From contig NZ_BMRT01000003.1 in NCBI RefSeq assembly GCF_014648775.1, positions 124,001 to 188,000 of the forward strand: DNA of 64,000 bases, read 5' to 3'. A program made the position numbers and the translations under genes. Below the pieces are notes generated by a model. The model did no database searches. It was not told where the DNA came from and saw only the letters and a program-made list of their open reading frames with translations. Within the stretch, counting starts at the first letter, position 1. Every line of letters starts with the position of its first letter. Positions 17,340 through 24,637 of this stretch are shown here, in pieces. This DNA is from Streptomyces abikoensis. Its GTDB lineage: Bacteria > Actinomycetota > Actinomycetes > Streptomycetales > Streptomycetaceae.

Positions 17340-17567
17340 ATGCAGGCCACCGCGTACACCTTCGATCCCCAGACCCACGCCGGGAGCGTTCTCCTGGACG
17401 ACGGCACGCCCGTGCCCTTCGACGGGGCGGCGTTCGATGCCGGCGGTCTGCTGATGCTGCGGCCCGGCCAGCGGGTGCGGATCGAGTTCGCGGCGCCGGC
17501 CGAGGGCGCCCCGGAGGTCCCGCCGGCACAGCGCCGGGTGACCCTGGTGACGCTCCAGACATTCTGA
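17340..17567 (+). CDS. Small protein with cold-shock-domain-like pattern
   Basis: A 75-aa protein: it starts QATAYTFDPQTHAGSVLLDDG, continues with TPVPFDGAAFDAGGLLMLRPGQRVRIEF and ends in a beta-like VTLVTLQTF. The pattern F-x-P-x-T-x-x-G-x-V ... RPGQRV resembles the strand order of cold-shock OB folds, but the RNP motifs KGFGFI and VFVHF are missing. It therefore might be a diverged OB-fold protein; I cannot assign a function. It starts 10 bp after cofC and ends before the bidirectional terminator at 17583-17613. Confidence 0.75.
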   Translation: MQATAYTFDPQTHAGSVLLDDGTPVPFDGAAFDAGGLLMLRPGQRVRIEFAAPAEGAPEVPPAQRRVTLVTLQTF

Positions 17568-17582
17568 GGACGAACGCACCGC

Positions 17583-17613
17583 GGGCCGGGCTCCCCCTCG
17601 GGGAGCCCGGCCC
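17583..17613. terminator. Bidirectional terminator
   Basis: A perfect 14-bp stem (17583-17596 with 17600-17613) closes on a CTC loop between the convergent small gene (ends 17567) and hupS (ends 17641). No T-run, which is common for Streptomyces terminators. Confidence 0.75.
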
Positions 17614-17640
17614 GGCGCGTTACGACGTGCGTCCGCTGCC

Positions 17641-18336
17641 TTACTTCTTCTTGGCAGTGGTCTTCTTGGCCGTGGTCTTGCGCGCGGTGGTGGTGGTACG
17701 GGTCGCGGCCTTCTTGGCGGGCGCGGTCTTCTTCGCGGTCGCCTTCTTGGCCGGAGCCGCCTTCTTCGCCGTGGTCGCCGCCTTCTTGGCGGGAGCCGCC
17801 TTCTTCGCGGTGGTGGCCTTGGTGGCGGTGGCCTTCTTGGCCGTCGTGGCCTTCTTGGCCGGAGCAGCCTTCTTGGCGGCCGTCGTCGTCTTCTTCGCCG
17901 GCGTGGCCTTCACGGCGGTCGTCTTCTTGGCGGTGGCCTTCTTGGCGGTCGCCTTCTTGGCGGTGGCCTTCTTCGCCGCGGCCTTGGTGGTGGCCTTGCC
18001 GGCCGTGAGGCTGCCCTTGGGCGCCTTCTTGACCGAGACCTCGCCGGCCTTCGGGAGCTTCTTCGTGCCGCTCACCAGGTCCTTGAAGCCCTGACCCGCA
18101 CGGAAGCGCGGCACCGAGGTCTTCTTGACCCGGACGCGCTCGCCCGTCTGCGGGTTACGGGCGTAACGAGCCGGGCGGTCGACCTTCTCGAACGAACCGA
18201 AGCCGGTCACCGAGACACGGTCACCACCGACGACCGAGCGGACAATCGCGTCGAGTACCGCGTCGACGGCGTCCGCGGCCTGCTGACGGCCGCCGAGCTT
18301 GTCGGCAATCGCTTCAACGAGCTGCGCCTTGTTCAC
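17641..18336 (-). CDS. hupS: HU-family nucleoid protein with Lys/Ala-rich tail (HupS type)
   Basis: A 231-aa DNA-binding protein. Residues 1-90 are a complete HU fold: NKAQLVEAIADKLGGRQQA, VTGFGSFEKVDRPARYARNPQTGE and the DNA-binding arm VRVKKTSVPRFRAGQGFKDLV. Residues about 105-231 are repeats of KKAT/AKKA units, a histone-H1-like tail. In Streptomyces this two-part form (HupS) compacts spore chromosomes; the other paralogue (HupA) lacks the tail. The DNA of the tail is correspondingly repetitive. Upstream at 18359-18376 GCTGGA/TCCAGC can form a 5'-UTR hairpin, and the region near 18398 is AT-rich (TATATA) and probably holds the promoter. Confidence 0.95.
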   Translation of the reverse strand: MNKAQLVEAIADKLGGRQQAADAVDAVLDAIVRSVVGGDRVSVTGFGSFEKVDRPARYARNPQTGERVRVKKTSVPRFRAGQGFKDLVSGTKKLPKAGEVSVKKAPKGSLTAGKATTKAAAKKATAKKATAKKATAKKTTAVKATPAKKTTTAAKKAAPAKKATTAKKATATKATTAKKAAPAKKAATTAKKAAPAKKATAKKTAPAKKAATRTTTTARKTTAKKTTAKKK

Positions 18337-18459
18337 GTCTTCCCCTTCGGAGACATTGGCTGGAAAGTGCTCCAGCTTTTTCGCACGTTAGGCAGATATA
18401 TACCGCAAATCAAACACGAAACGGTCTAATCACCCTTGTGCCGCAACGAACCCGACGCA

Positions 18460-18705
18460 TCACGGAGTTCCGTGCGTGCCGGGATCTTCGGGGAAACGGC
18501 CCTCGTCGAGGTCGTTCATCAGCCGGTCCAGACGCCTTGCCGCGCCTGAGAGATCGTGCTTCGCCGAGGCCGTAATGGCCAGCAGCTGCCGGGACAGCGC
18601 CATCCTTACGCCCTCCGGGACTTGCAGTGCGCGCACCCTTGTGTGCGCTTCCTTCAGTTGGTCCGCGACGAGCCGGTAAAGCTCGAGTTGGCTGTCGCGT
18701 TCCAT
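18460..18705 (-). CDS. Small helical hypothetical protein
   Basis: An 81-aa protein from ATG 18705: ERDSQLELYRLVADQLKEA, then HTRVRALQVPEGVRMALSRQLLAIT and SAKHDLSGAARRLDRLMNDLDEGRF. It is predicted mostly alpha-helical, with charged faces and no Cys, so a small coiled or helical-bundle protein is likely. No known domain is recognised. Codon use is typical (nearly all third positions G or C), and it lies between hupS and the leuCD terminator. I know similar short proteins in this spot of Streptomyces genomes, but not their role. Confidence 0.7.
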   Translation of the reverse strand: MERDSQLELYRLVADQLKEAHTRVRALQVPEGVRMALSRQLLAITASAKHDLSGAARRLDRLMNDLDEGRFPEDPGTHGTP

Positions 18706-18760
18706 GCACCGATTGTGCCATCTGAGGCGAGTTGTCGCTTCACAGGGCCTCAACAAAACG

Positions 18761-18792
18761 ATGCGCCCCCTGTCCGAAGACAGGGGGCGCAT
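18761..18792 (-). terminator. Terminator of leuCD with UUCG loop
   Basis: A perfect 14-bp stem (18761-18774 with 18779-18792) reads on the minus strand with a stable TTCG loop and is followed by CGTTTTGTTG. It lies about 80 bp after the leuD stop. Confidence 0.88.
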
Positions 18793-18874
18793 CATGCCAA
18801 ACCCTGGGTGAGCAGCGGAAATCCGGGGTCCGTGCAGGCCGTCCGACACTGGGCCAAACGAGCCGGAATCGGTC

Positions 18875-19468
18875 TCAGATTCTTGCCGTGGAGGGCTTGA
18901 ACGAGGGCCTGCGGGCCTCGTAAGCGGTGATGTCCGCCGCGTTCCGGAGGGTCAGATCGATGTCGTCCAGTCCCTCCAGGAGCCGCCACCGGGCGTTCTC
19001 GTCAAGGTCGAAACCGGCCGTCAGCCCACCGGCCCGCACCTCGCGCGCCACCAGATCGACGGTCACCTCCACGGCCGGGTCGTTCTCGGTCAGCTCCCAC
19101 AGCGCCTCCACGGTCTCCTGCGGCAGAACGACGGTGAGCAGTCCGTTCTTGAGCGAGTTGCCGCGGAAGATGTCGGCGAAGCGGGACGACACGACGGTTT
19201 TGAAACCGTAGTTCTGCAGCGCCCAGACGGCGTGTTCACGGGAGGAGCCGGTGCCGAAGTCGGGGCCGGCGATCAGCACGCTGGCACCCGCCCGCTCGGG
19301 GCGGTTCAGGACGAACTCCGGGTCCTTGCGCCACGCCTCGAAGAGCCCGTCCTCGAAACCGTCGCGGGTGACCTTCTTCAGCCAGTGCGCGGGGATGATC
19401 TGGTCGGTGTCGACGTTGCTCCGCCGCAGCGGGACGGCCCGGCCGGTGTGAGTGGTGAACGCTTCCAT
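18875..19468 (-). CDS. leuD: 3-isopropylmalate dehydratase small subunit
   Basis: A 197-aa swivelling domain that pairs with LeuC to isomerise isopropylmalate in leucine synthesis. Signature: [35 protein letters not shown] and [20 protein letters not shown]. Starts 3 bp after leuC, so leuC-leuD is one operon, closed by the terminator at 18761-18792. Length and motifs are normal. Confidence 0.97.
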   Translation of the reverse strand: MEAFTTHTGRAVPLRRSNVDTDQIIPAHWLKKVTRDGFEDGLFEAWRKDPEFVLNRPERAGASVLIAGPDFGTGSSREHAVWALQNYGFKTVVSSRFADIFRGNSLKNGLLTVVLPQETVEALWELTENDPAVEVTVDLVAREVRAGGLTAGFDLDENARWRLLEGLDDIDLTLRNAADITAYEARRPSFKPSTARI

Positions 19469-19471
19469 CGG

Positions 19472-20908
19472 TCAGACCTCCACGGGAGTGCGTACGTCGG
19501 TGGCGAGGCCGGGCAGGTCGCCCGGGGCGGCGAGGTGACCCAGCACGGCGGTGGCGGCGGCCACCTGCGGCGAGACGAGGTGGGTGCGCCCGCCCTTGCC
19601 CTGCCTGCCCTCGAAGTTGCGGTTGGACGTGGACGCGGAGCGCTCGCCCGGCGCGAGTTGGTCGGGGTTCATGCCGAGGCACATGGAGCAGCCCGCGTGC
19701 CGCCATTCGGCGCCGGCCGCGGTGAACACCTTGTCCAGCCCTTCCTCGACCGCCTGGAGGGCCACCCGGACGGACCCGGGGACCACCAGCATGCGGACGC
19801 CGTCGGCGACGTCCCGGCCCTCGATGACGGAGGCGGCGGCGCGCAGGTCCTCGATGCGGCCGTTGGTGCAGGAGCCCACGAAGACGGTGTCGACGCGGAT
19901 GTCGCGCAGCGCCTGACCCGGCGTCAAGTCCATGTACTCCAGCGCCTTTTCGGCGGCGAGCCGCTCGGACGGGTCGGAGTACGAGGCGGGGTCGGGGACC
20001 GCCGAGGAGAGCGCCGCGCCCTGGCCCGGGTTGGTGCCCCAGGTGACGAACGGGGCGAGCTCGGCGGCGTCGACGACCACCTCGCGGTCGAAGACCGCGT
20101 CGTCGTCGGTGCGCAGGGTGCGCCAGTAGGCGACGGCCGCGTCCCAGTCCTCGCCGCGCGGCGCGTGGGGGCGGTCCTTGAGGTAGGCGAAGGTGGTCTC
20201 GTCGGGGGCGATCATGCCCGCCCGGGCGCCCGCCTCGATGGACATGTTGCACACGGTCATCCGGGCCTCCATCGAGAGCTTCTCGATGGCGGAACCGCGG
20301 TACTCGATGACATAGCCCTGGCCGCCGCCCGTGCCGATCCTGGCGATGACGGCGAGGATCAGGTCCTTGGCGGTGACGCCCTCGGGCAGTTCGCCCTCGA
20401 CCGTGACGGCCATCGTCTTGAACGGCGCCAGCGGCAGCGTCTGGGTGGCCAGGACGTGCTCGACCTGACTGGTGCCGATGCCGAACGCGAGCGCGCCGAA
20501 GGCGCCGTGGGTGGAGGTGTGGCTGTCGCCGCAGACCACGGTCATGCCGGGCTGGGTCAGCCCCAGCTGCGGTCCCACCACGTGGACGACGCCCTGCTCG
20601 ATGTCGCCCAGCGGATGGAGGCGCACCCCGAACTCGGCGCAGTTGCGGCGCAGGGTCTCCAGCTGGGTGCGGGAGACCGGGTCGGCGATGGGTTTGTCGA
20701 TGTCGAGGGTGGGGGTGTTGTGGTCCTCGGTGGCGATGGTGAGGTCGAGCCTACGGACCGGTCGTCCCGCCTTCCGCAGGCCGTCGAAGGCCTGCGGGCT
20801 GGTCACCTCGTGGAGCAGGTGCAGATCGATGAAGAGGAGGTCGGGCTCGCCTTCGGCGCGCGTCACGACATGGTCGTCCCAGACCTTCTCCGCGAGTGTC
20901 CGTCCCAT
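19472..20908 (-). CDS. leuC: 3-isopropylmalate dehydratase large subunit
   Basis: A 478-aa aconitase-family subunit carrying the [4Fe-4S] cluster. Cluster ligands are the Cys of [15 protein letters not shown] and the pair in [11 protein letters not shown]; other family motifs are [21 protein letters not shown] and [13 protein letters not shown] 20908 has GGAGAG 5 nt upstream. Divergent from the IclR regulator ndgR, with the candidate operator 20972-20996 in the 98-bp promoter gap. Confidence 0.97.
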   Translation of the reverse strand: MGRTLAEKVWDDHVVTRAEGEPDLLFIDLHLLHEVTSPQAFDGLRKAGRPVRRLDLTIATEDHNTPTLDIDKPIADPVSRTQLETLRRNCAEFGVRLHPLGDIEQGVVHVVGPQLGLTQPGMTVVCGDSHTSTHGAFGALAFGIGTSQVEHVLATQTLPLAPFKTMAVTVEGELPEGVTAKDLILAVIARIGTGGGQGYVIEYRGSAIEKLSMEARMTVCNMSIEAGARAGMIAPDETTFAYLKDRPHAPRGEDWDAAVAYWRTLRTDDDAVFDREVVVDAAELAPFVTWGTNPGQGAALSSAVPDPASYSDPSERLAAEKALEYMDLTPGQALRDIRVDTVFVGSCTNGRIEDLRAAASVIEGRDVADGVRMLVVPGSVRVALQAVEEGLDKVFTAAGAEWRHAGCSMCLGMNPDQLAPGERSASTSNRNFEGRQGKGGRTHLVSPQVAAATAVLGHLAAPGDLPGLATDVRTPVEV

Positions 20909-20971
20909 CGCTCTCTCCTGTGGGGTGGGGTGCTGTCCGTCCAGGGTGGCGCGTCCCGCGAAAATATGAAC

Positions 20972-20996
20972 TTGCGTTTCATAGTGTGAGACGCGA
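20972..20996. promoter_or_regulatory. Candidate NdgR operator between ndgR and leuC
   Basis: TTGCGTTTCA (20972-20981) and TGAGACGCGA (20987-20996) form an imperfect palindrome (8 of 10 positions) around TAGTG, the centre of the 98-bp divergent gap. NdgR/AreB is known in Streptomyces to bind this intergenic region; that this palindrome is the contact is inferred. Confidence 0.6.
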
Positions 20997-21006
20997 GTAT
21001 CGTTGC

Positions 21007-21735
21007 ATGGACAACAGTAGTGGCGGCTCTAGCGGTGTGGGCGTTCTCGACAAGGCGGCTCTGGTTCTGAGCGCTCTGGAGTCCGGTCCGGCGACCCTCG
21101 CCGGGCTGGTCACGGCGACCGGTCTCGCGCGTCCGACGGCGCACCGGCTCGCGGTGGCTCTGGAGCACCACCGGATGGTGGCGCGCGACATGCAGGGCCG
21201 GTTCATCCTCGGCCCCCGGCTGAGCGAGCTCGCGGCCGCGGCGGGCGAGGACCGCCTCCTGGCCACGGCGGGCCCGGTCCTCACCCACCTGCGCGATGTC
21301 ACGGGCGAGAGCGCGCAGCTCTACCGGCGCCAGGGCGACATGCGGATCTGCGTGGCCGCGGCGGAGAGACTGTCCGGATTGCGGGACACGGTGCCCGTGG
21401 GCTCCACGCTGCCGATGAAGGCCGGCTCGGCGGCCCAGGTCCTCATGGCCTGGGAGGAGCCGGAGCGGCTGCACCGCGGCCTCCAGGGCGCCCGCTTCAC
21501 GGCGACGGCCCTCTCGGGCGTCCGGCGGCGGGGCTGGGCCCAGTCGATCGGCGAGCGCGAGCCGGGGGTGGCGTCGGTCTCGGCGCCGGTGCGGGGGCCT
21601 TCCAACCGGGTCGTGGCCGCCGTCTCGGTCTCCGGACCGATCGAGCGGCTCACCCGCCACCCGGGCCGGATGCACGCCCAGGCCGTCCTGGACGCGGCCA
21701 TCCGCCTCACGGAGGCCTTGCGGCGCAACGGCTGA
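21007..21735 (+). CDS. ndgR: IclR-family regulator NdgR/AreB
   Basis: A 242-aa regulator with an N-terminal winged helix ([40 protein letters not shown]) and a C-terminal IclR effector domain (about residues 85-240; [47 protein letters not shown]). NdgR controls leucine genes and, more widely, amino acid and sulfur metabolism in Streptomyces. I chose ATG 21007, giving an extra Ser/Gly-rich N-terminus; no good ribosome site precedes it. Divergent from leuCD around the palindrome 20972-20996. Confidence 0.92.
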   Translation: MDNSSGGSSGVGVLDKAALVLSALESGPATLAGLVTATGLARPTAHRLAVALEHHRMVARDMQGRFILGPRLSELAAAAGEDRLLATAGPVLTHLRDVTGESAQLYRRQGDMRICVAAAERLSGLRDTVPVGSTLPMKAGSAAQVLMAWEEPERLHRGLQGARFTATALSGVRRRGWAQSIGEREPGVASVSAPVRGPSNRVVAAVSVSGPIERLTRHPGRMHAQAVLDAAIRLTEALRRNG

Positions 21736-21767
21736 GCCTCCCGGGGGCTCCGCCCCCGGACCCCCGG

Positions 21768-21818
21768 TCCTCAAACGCCGGACGGGCTGACTTTGTCAGC
21801 CCGTCCGGCGTTTGAGGA
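21768..21818. terminator. Perfect 24-bp stem with 3-nt loop
   Basis: 21768-21791 and 21795-21818 are exact reverse complements around TTT. It lies 33 bp after ndgR and 78 bp before the convergent MEDS gene stop, so it can terminate from both sides. Its arm (CTCAAACGCCG) recurs at 45397-45407 beside another GC-rich hairpin, which suggests a mobile or recurrent terminator repeat. Confidence 0.8.
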
Positions 21819-21831
21819 CACCGCGCGGAGC

Positions 21832-21887
21832 GCGGTCCGGGGGTGCGAGGGGGCGCAGCCCCGCTCGGAAACGGTGAAAGGGCGGGG
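21832..21887. repeat. Second copy of the intergenic repeat (right half)
   Basis: This 56-bp stretch matches 10741-10796 at nearly every position, including the core GGGTGCGAGGGGGCGC and CTCGGAAACGG. Unlike the first copy, the left inverted repeat is absent and is replaced by a different hairpin block (21740-21818). Confidence 0.75.
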
Positions 21888-21895
21888 CCGGGGCA

Positions 21896-22864
21896 TCACC
21901 AGCGCTCCGCGTCCCGGGGGCCCGGCAGCCGCAGGGTGAGCCGCGCCAGTCCGCACAGAACGTGGACGTCCAGCGATTCGCTCAGCGTCCGCGCCAGCCA
22001 CAGCCCGTCCTCCGGATGCGGCTCCGCCCCCGGCGGCCGGAAGCCCGCGAAGGCGGGCAGCGGCCGCACCGGCGCGCCCAGCAGCTCGTACACGAGCACC
22101 CCCGACTCCTCCCACGCCCGCACCGCCACCCGGGGCGCGGGCCCGGAGGCCAGCAGATAGCCCGCCGCCTCGCACACGCCCAGCACCGCCAGCCCCAGCC
22201 GCTCCCCCCGCAGCCCGCCCGCCCCCGCCCGCTCCCGCGCGAAGGAGCGGATCTCGGCGATCCGCGCCGTGGGCCCCGCCCGGGCCGCCCCCGGCGGCGC
22301 GGGAAGGCGCGGCGGCGGCACGGCCGCCGCGTACGCCGCCGGGTCCGTGAACTCGGCGCAGGGCGTCACCAGGCGCCCGTCCACCCGCGCCGGGTGGGTG
22401 GCCCGGGCCGCGTGGGCCACGTCGCCGGGCACGGTCCGGGTGTCGTAGGGGCAGATCATCCGGACGGGCAGCCCGGCCAGCAGCACGTTGAGCCCGGATT
22501 CCATCCGCTTCCACTCGGCGATCTGGCGCGCGGACTTCCCGCCCCACACCGGTTCGGCCAGGATCCGCAGGCGCCGCCCGGGGCGGGAGCGGCGGTCGTG
22601 GTAGCGCAGGAACGCGGCCACCCGCTCCACGGGCCGGCGCCCGAAATACGCCGTCTCGGCCGTGTCCAGCTCCCCCGCCCGCTCCCCCAGCGCCCGCCGC
22701 AGCAGCTCGATGTTGGCGGGCGTCGTGGCGGCGAGGACGGGCTCCCCCGCCGCCAGCCCGTCGAGGGCGAAGGGCAGCGCCGTCGCCAGGAACTCCTCGT
22801 CCGTGCCGTACAGGCACGCCTGGTGGACGAAGCCCGGACCGGTGCCCGGGTCAGTCCCGGCCAT
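21896..22864 (-). CDS. MEDS sensory domain fused to degenerate HATPase (anti-sigma kinase-like)
   Basis: A 322-aa soluble protein. Residues about 10-175 are a MEDS (DcmR-type) domain: VHQACLYGTDEEFLATALPFALDGLAAGEPV, then FLRYHDRRSRPG and LLAGLPVRMICPYDT. The C-terminal 110 residues resemble an RsbW/HATPase_c domain: LGVCEAAGYLLASG sits at the N-box but has Gly in place of the metal-binding Asn, and the G1 box DxGxG is missing; EDGLWLARTLSESLDVH keeps the G2-like helix. ATP binding is therefore doubtful. It overlaps the upstream MEDS-STAS gene by 14 bp, so the two are co-translated. Confidence 0.8.
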   Translation of the reverse strand: MAGTDPGTGPGFVHQACLYGTDEEFLATALPFALDGLAAGEPVLAATTPANIELLRRALGERAGELDTAETAYFGRRPVERVAAFLRYHDRRSRPGRRLRILAEPVWGGKSARQIAEWKRMESGLNVLLAGLPVRMICPYDTRTVPGDVAHAARATHPARVDGRLVTPCAEFTDPAAYAAAVPPPRLPAPPGAARAGPTARIAEIRSFARERAGAGGLRGERLGLAVLGVCEAAGYLLASGPAPRVAVRAWEESGVLVYELLGAPVRPLPAFAGFRPPGAEPHPEDGLWLARTLSESLDVHVLCGLARLTLRLPGPRDAERW

Positions 22865-23687
22865 GCCCGGCCCCCAGCCGGAGGCCGGGGGTGCGGTCCC
22901 AGCCGACGAGCGTGATGACCTGCCGGAGGTGCGGCCGCAGCCCGGTGAGCTCCACGGCGCGGTGGCGGGCGGCCCGGGCCCGGGCGAAGGTCATCAGCAG
23001 CCGCAGCCCGCCCAGGTCGAGGAACTCCACCCCGGACATCTCCAGGCTGACATCGCCCCGCACCGCCGCCACGGACCGCAGGGCGTCCCGCAGACAGCGG
23101 TGCGCCCCCTCGTCGACCAGGCCCTCCAGCCGCAGCCCCTGCGGGCGGTAGGTCCGGGCGACGACCAGTTCGGGGGTGCGCACCAGCGGATCGGCCTCGA
23201 CGCTCCCGGCGTGGGCGGAGGCGAGCGCGGCGAGGGCGGCGGGTTCGCAGCGGCGGATGTCGTACTGGCAGACGGCCAGGGCCTGGCCCGCGCTGAACTC
23301 CTCGGCCAGCAGCGCCTCGTACCGCAGCAGCCGGCGGACGTCCCGTTCGTCGTGGACGGCGGCGCACAGGTCCCCGGCGATCCGCAGGGCGCGATAGCCC
23401 TCCCGACGGGAGCGCTCGGCGGCGCCGCGCAGCCTCCACAGCAGGGCGGCGGGCTCCAACCGGCCCCGGCCGGAGAGGATTTCCCCGAGCCGGACGACCT
23501 CGACCCGGCCCGCCGGCACACCGGGCAGGCCCAGGGGTTCCGCTTCGGCACCGCTCAGGTAGAGGATCTTGTCCTCGGCGTCCAGGCCCCCTCGGACGAA
23601 GTCCCGCAGAATGGAGGCCCGCTCCTCGTCCGATCCGAAGAGCAGGCACGCGTGGTCACCGGGCCGCAGATCACCGACGTGGACCAT
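22851..23687 (-). CDS. MEDS sensory domain fused to STAS domain
   Basis: A 278-aa soluble protein from ATG 23687. Residues about 5-170 form a MEDS domain (LRPGDHACLLFGSDEERASILRDFVRGGLD, YRALRIAGDLCAAV, AVCQYDIRRCEP). Residues about 190-270 are a STAS fold: VSLEMSGVEFLDLGGLRLLMTFARAR. In anti-sigma antagonists the motif is DSSGL with a phosphorylated Ser; here it is DLGGL, so the usual switch residue is absent. It is the first gene of a two-gene unit with the MEDS-HATPase gene, suggesting a partner pair that senses a common ligand. Confidence 0.82.
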   Translation of the reverse strand: MVHVGDLRPGDHACLLFGSDEERASILRDFVRGGLDAEDKILYLSGAEAEPLGLPGVPAGRVEVVRLGEILSGRGRLEPAALLWRLRGAAERSRREGYRALRIAGDLCAAVHDERDVRRLLRYEALLAEEFSAGQALAVCQYDIRRCEPAALAALASAHAGSVEADPLVRTPELVVARTYRPQGLRLEGLVDEGAHRCLRDALRSVAAVRGDVSLEMSGVEFLDLGGLRLLMTFARARAARHRAVELTGLRPHLRQVITLVGWDRTPGLRLGAGHGRD

Positions 23688-23730
23688 GCGGGGATTATCC
23701 CGCCGCCCCGCGAGGGGCGGAAGGACGCGC

Positions 23731-23763
23731 AAAAAACGCCCCCCGCCGAAGCGGAGGGCGTTT
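23731..23763 (-). terminator. Terminator of the tRNA cluster
   Basis: A 13-bp stem (23734-23746 with 23751-23763, one mismatch) reads on the minus strand with a TTCG loop and a run of six T. It lies 15 bp after the last tRNA gene and before the MEDS genes. Confidence 0.85.
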
Positions 23764-23777
23764 CTTGTGTCTCGCTG

Positions 23778-23850
23778 TACCCCCGACCGGATTCGAACCG
23801 GCGCTACCGCCTTGAGAGGGCGGCGTGCTAGGCCGCTACACAACGGGGGC
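23778..23850 (-). tRNA. tRNA-Glu (CTC)
   Basis: A 73-nt cloverleaf: acceptor GCCCCCG with a G-U closing pair, D-arm TGTAGCGGCCTAGCA, anticodon loop CTCTCAA (anticodon CTC), T-arm GGTTCGAATCC, discriminator A. CCA is not encoded. Last gene of the six-tRNA cluster; identical to three other copies. Confidence 0.96.
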
Positions 23851-23866
23851 TTGCTTTGTTACTGCG

Positions 23867-23938
23867 CTGGGGTACCAGGACTCGAACCTAGACTAAATGA
23901 ACCAGAATCACTCGTGCTGCCAATTACACCATACCCCA
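23867..23938 (-). tRNA. tRNA-Gln (CTG), copy 1
   Basis: A 72-nt cloverleaf: acceptor TGGGGTA, anticodon loop TTCTGGT (anticodon CTG), T-arm GGTTCGAGTCC, discriminator G as usual for Gln. Differs from copy 2 by one base in the anticodon stem (ATT against ACT), which makes a G-U pair. CCA is not encoded. Confidence 0.95.
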
Positions 23939-23954
23939 TGGTGGTTTTACCCAG

Positions 23955-24027
23955 TACCCCCGACCGGATTCGAACCGGCGCTACCGCCTTGAGAGGGCGG
24001 CGTGCTAGGCCGCTACACAACGGGGGC
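23955..24027 (-). tRNA. tRNA-Glu (CTC)
   Basis: Identical to the copy at 23778-23850 over its 73 nt: anticodon CTC, G-U acceptor closing pair, no encoded CCA. Its upstream spacer (24028-24066) is nearly the same as that of the next copy, showing tandem duplication. Confidence 0.96.
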
Positions 24028-24066
24028 CCTAGCGACTCCTGTCCGGGTTTCCCCTTCAGGAATCAG

Positions 24067-24139
24067 TACCCCCGACCGGATTCGAACCGGCGCTACCGCC
24101 TTGAGAGGGCGGCGTGCTAGGCCGCTACACAACGGGGGC
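24067..24139 (-). tRNA. tRNA-Glu (CTC)
   Basis: Identical 73-nt sequence, anticodon CTC. With its spacer it forms a repeat unit of 112-113 bp with the neighbouring copies. Confidence 0.96.
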
Positions 24140-24179
24140 CCTAGCGACTCCTGTCCGGGATTGCCCTTTCAGGAATCAG

Positions 24180-24252
24180 TACCCCCGACCGGATTCGAAC
24201 CGGCGCTACCGCCTTGAGAGGGCGGCGTGCTAGGCCGCTACACAACGGGGGC
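24180..24252 (-). tRNA. tRNA-Glu (CTC)
   Basis: Identical 73-nt sequence, anticodon CTC. First Glu copy in transcription order, 91 bp after tRNA-Gln copy 2; the gap includes an AT-rich stretch near 24300-24340 that may hold a promoter or a processing site. Confidence 0.96.
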
Positions 24253-24343
24253 AAGCACTGCGCTTCTACTTTTTTCCACTCGCGCCCCACTTTATCAGTG
24301 GTTTTCCGAGAGAATTTCGAAGAAGAATTCTCAGAATTCTTGG

Positions 24344-24415
24344 CTGGGGTACCAGGACTCGAACCTAGACTAAGTGAACCAGAATCACTCGTGCTGCCAA
24401 TTACACCATACCCCA
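24344..24415 (-). tRNA. tRNA-Gln (CTG), copy 2
   Basis: A 72-nt cloverleaf, anticodon CTG, discriminator G. The anticodon stem is fully Watson-Crick paired, unlike copy 1. First gene of the cluster in transcription order. Confidence 0.95.
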
Positions 24416-24576
24416 CCGTAACTCCACCCCCCGGAAGGGGTCTTGTTCGGCTCGCGCCCTCCGCTCCGGCCTCTCGGCCCTCTCGGGCGGCGCAGGAAGA
24501 ACATTACCCGAAGGTGGACTGGGGTCCAAAATCGATAACCCGCCTGGTGGCCGGGCGGCCGTGCGCACGTGGTGCG

Positions 24577-24619
24577 CGAGGGGCCCGGCGGCCTTCACCG
24601 AAGGCTGCCGGGCCCCTCG
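24577..24619 (-). terminator. Terminator of gltX
   Basis: A 20-bp stem (24577-24596 with 24600-24619) with one G-U pair closes on a 3-nt loop. It begins 18 bp after the gltX stop. Confidence 0.85.
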
Positions 24620-24637
24620 TGGCGGGACGTACGGGCG

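Noticed and set aside
17641..18010. Repetitive DNA as a satellite or mobile repeat
   Set aside because: It encodes the Lys/Ala tail of HupS in frame, a known feature of that protein.
21896..23687. Standard anti-sigma factor and antagonist pair
   Set aside because: The residues needed for the kinase and phosphorylation steps are missing in both, and no sigma factor gene is adjacent.
23778..24415. Regularly spaced repeats resembling a CRISPR array
   Set aside because: The repeats are intact tRNA-Glu and tRNA-Gln genes and the spacers are similar to each other, not unique.
23778..24415. tRNA cluster as an integrated-element attachment site
   Set aside because: No integrase, partial tRNA copy or phage gene is near.
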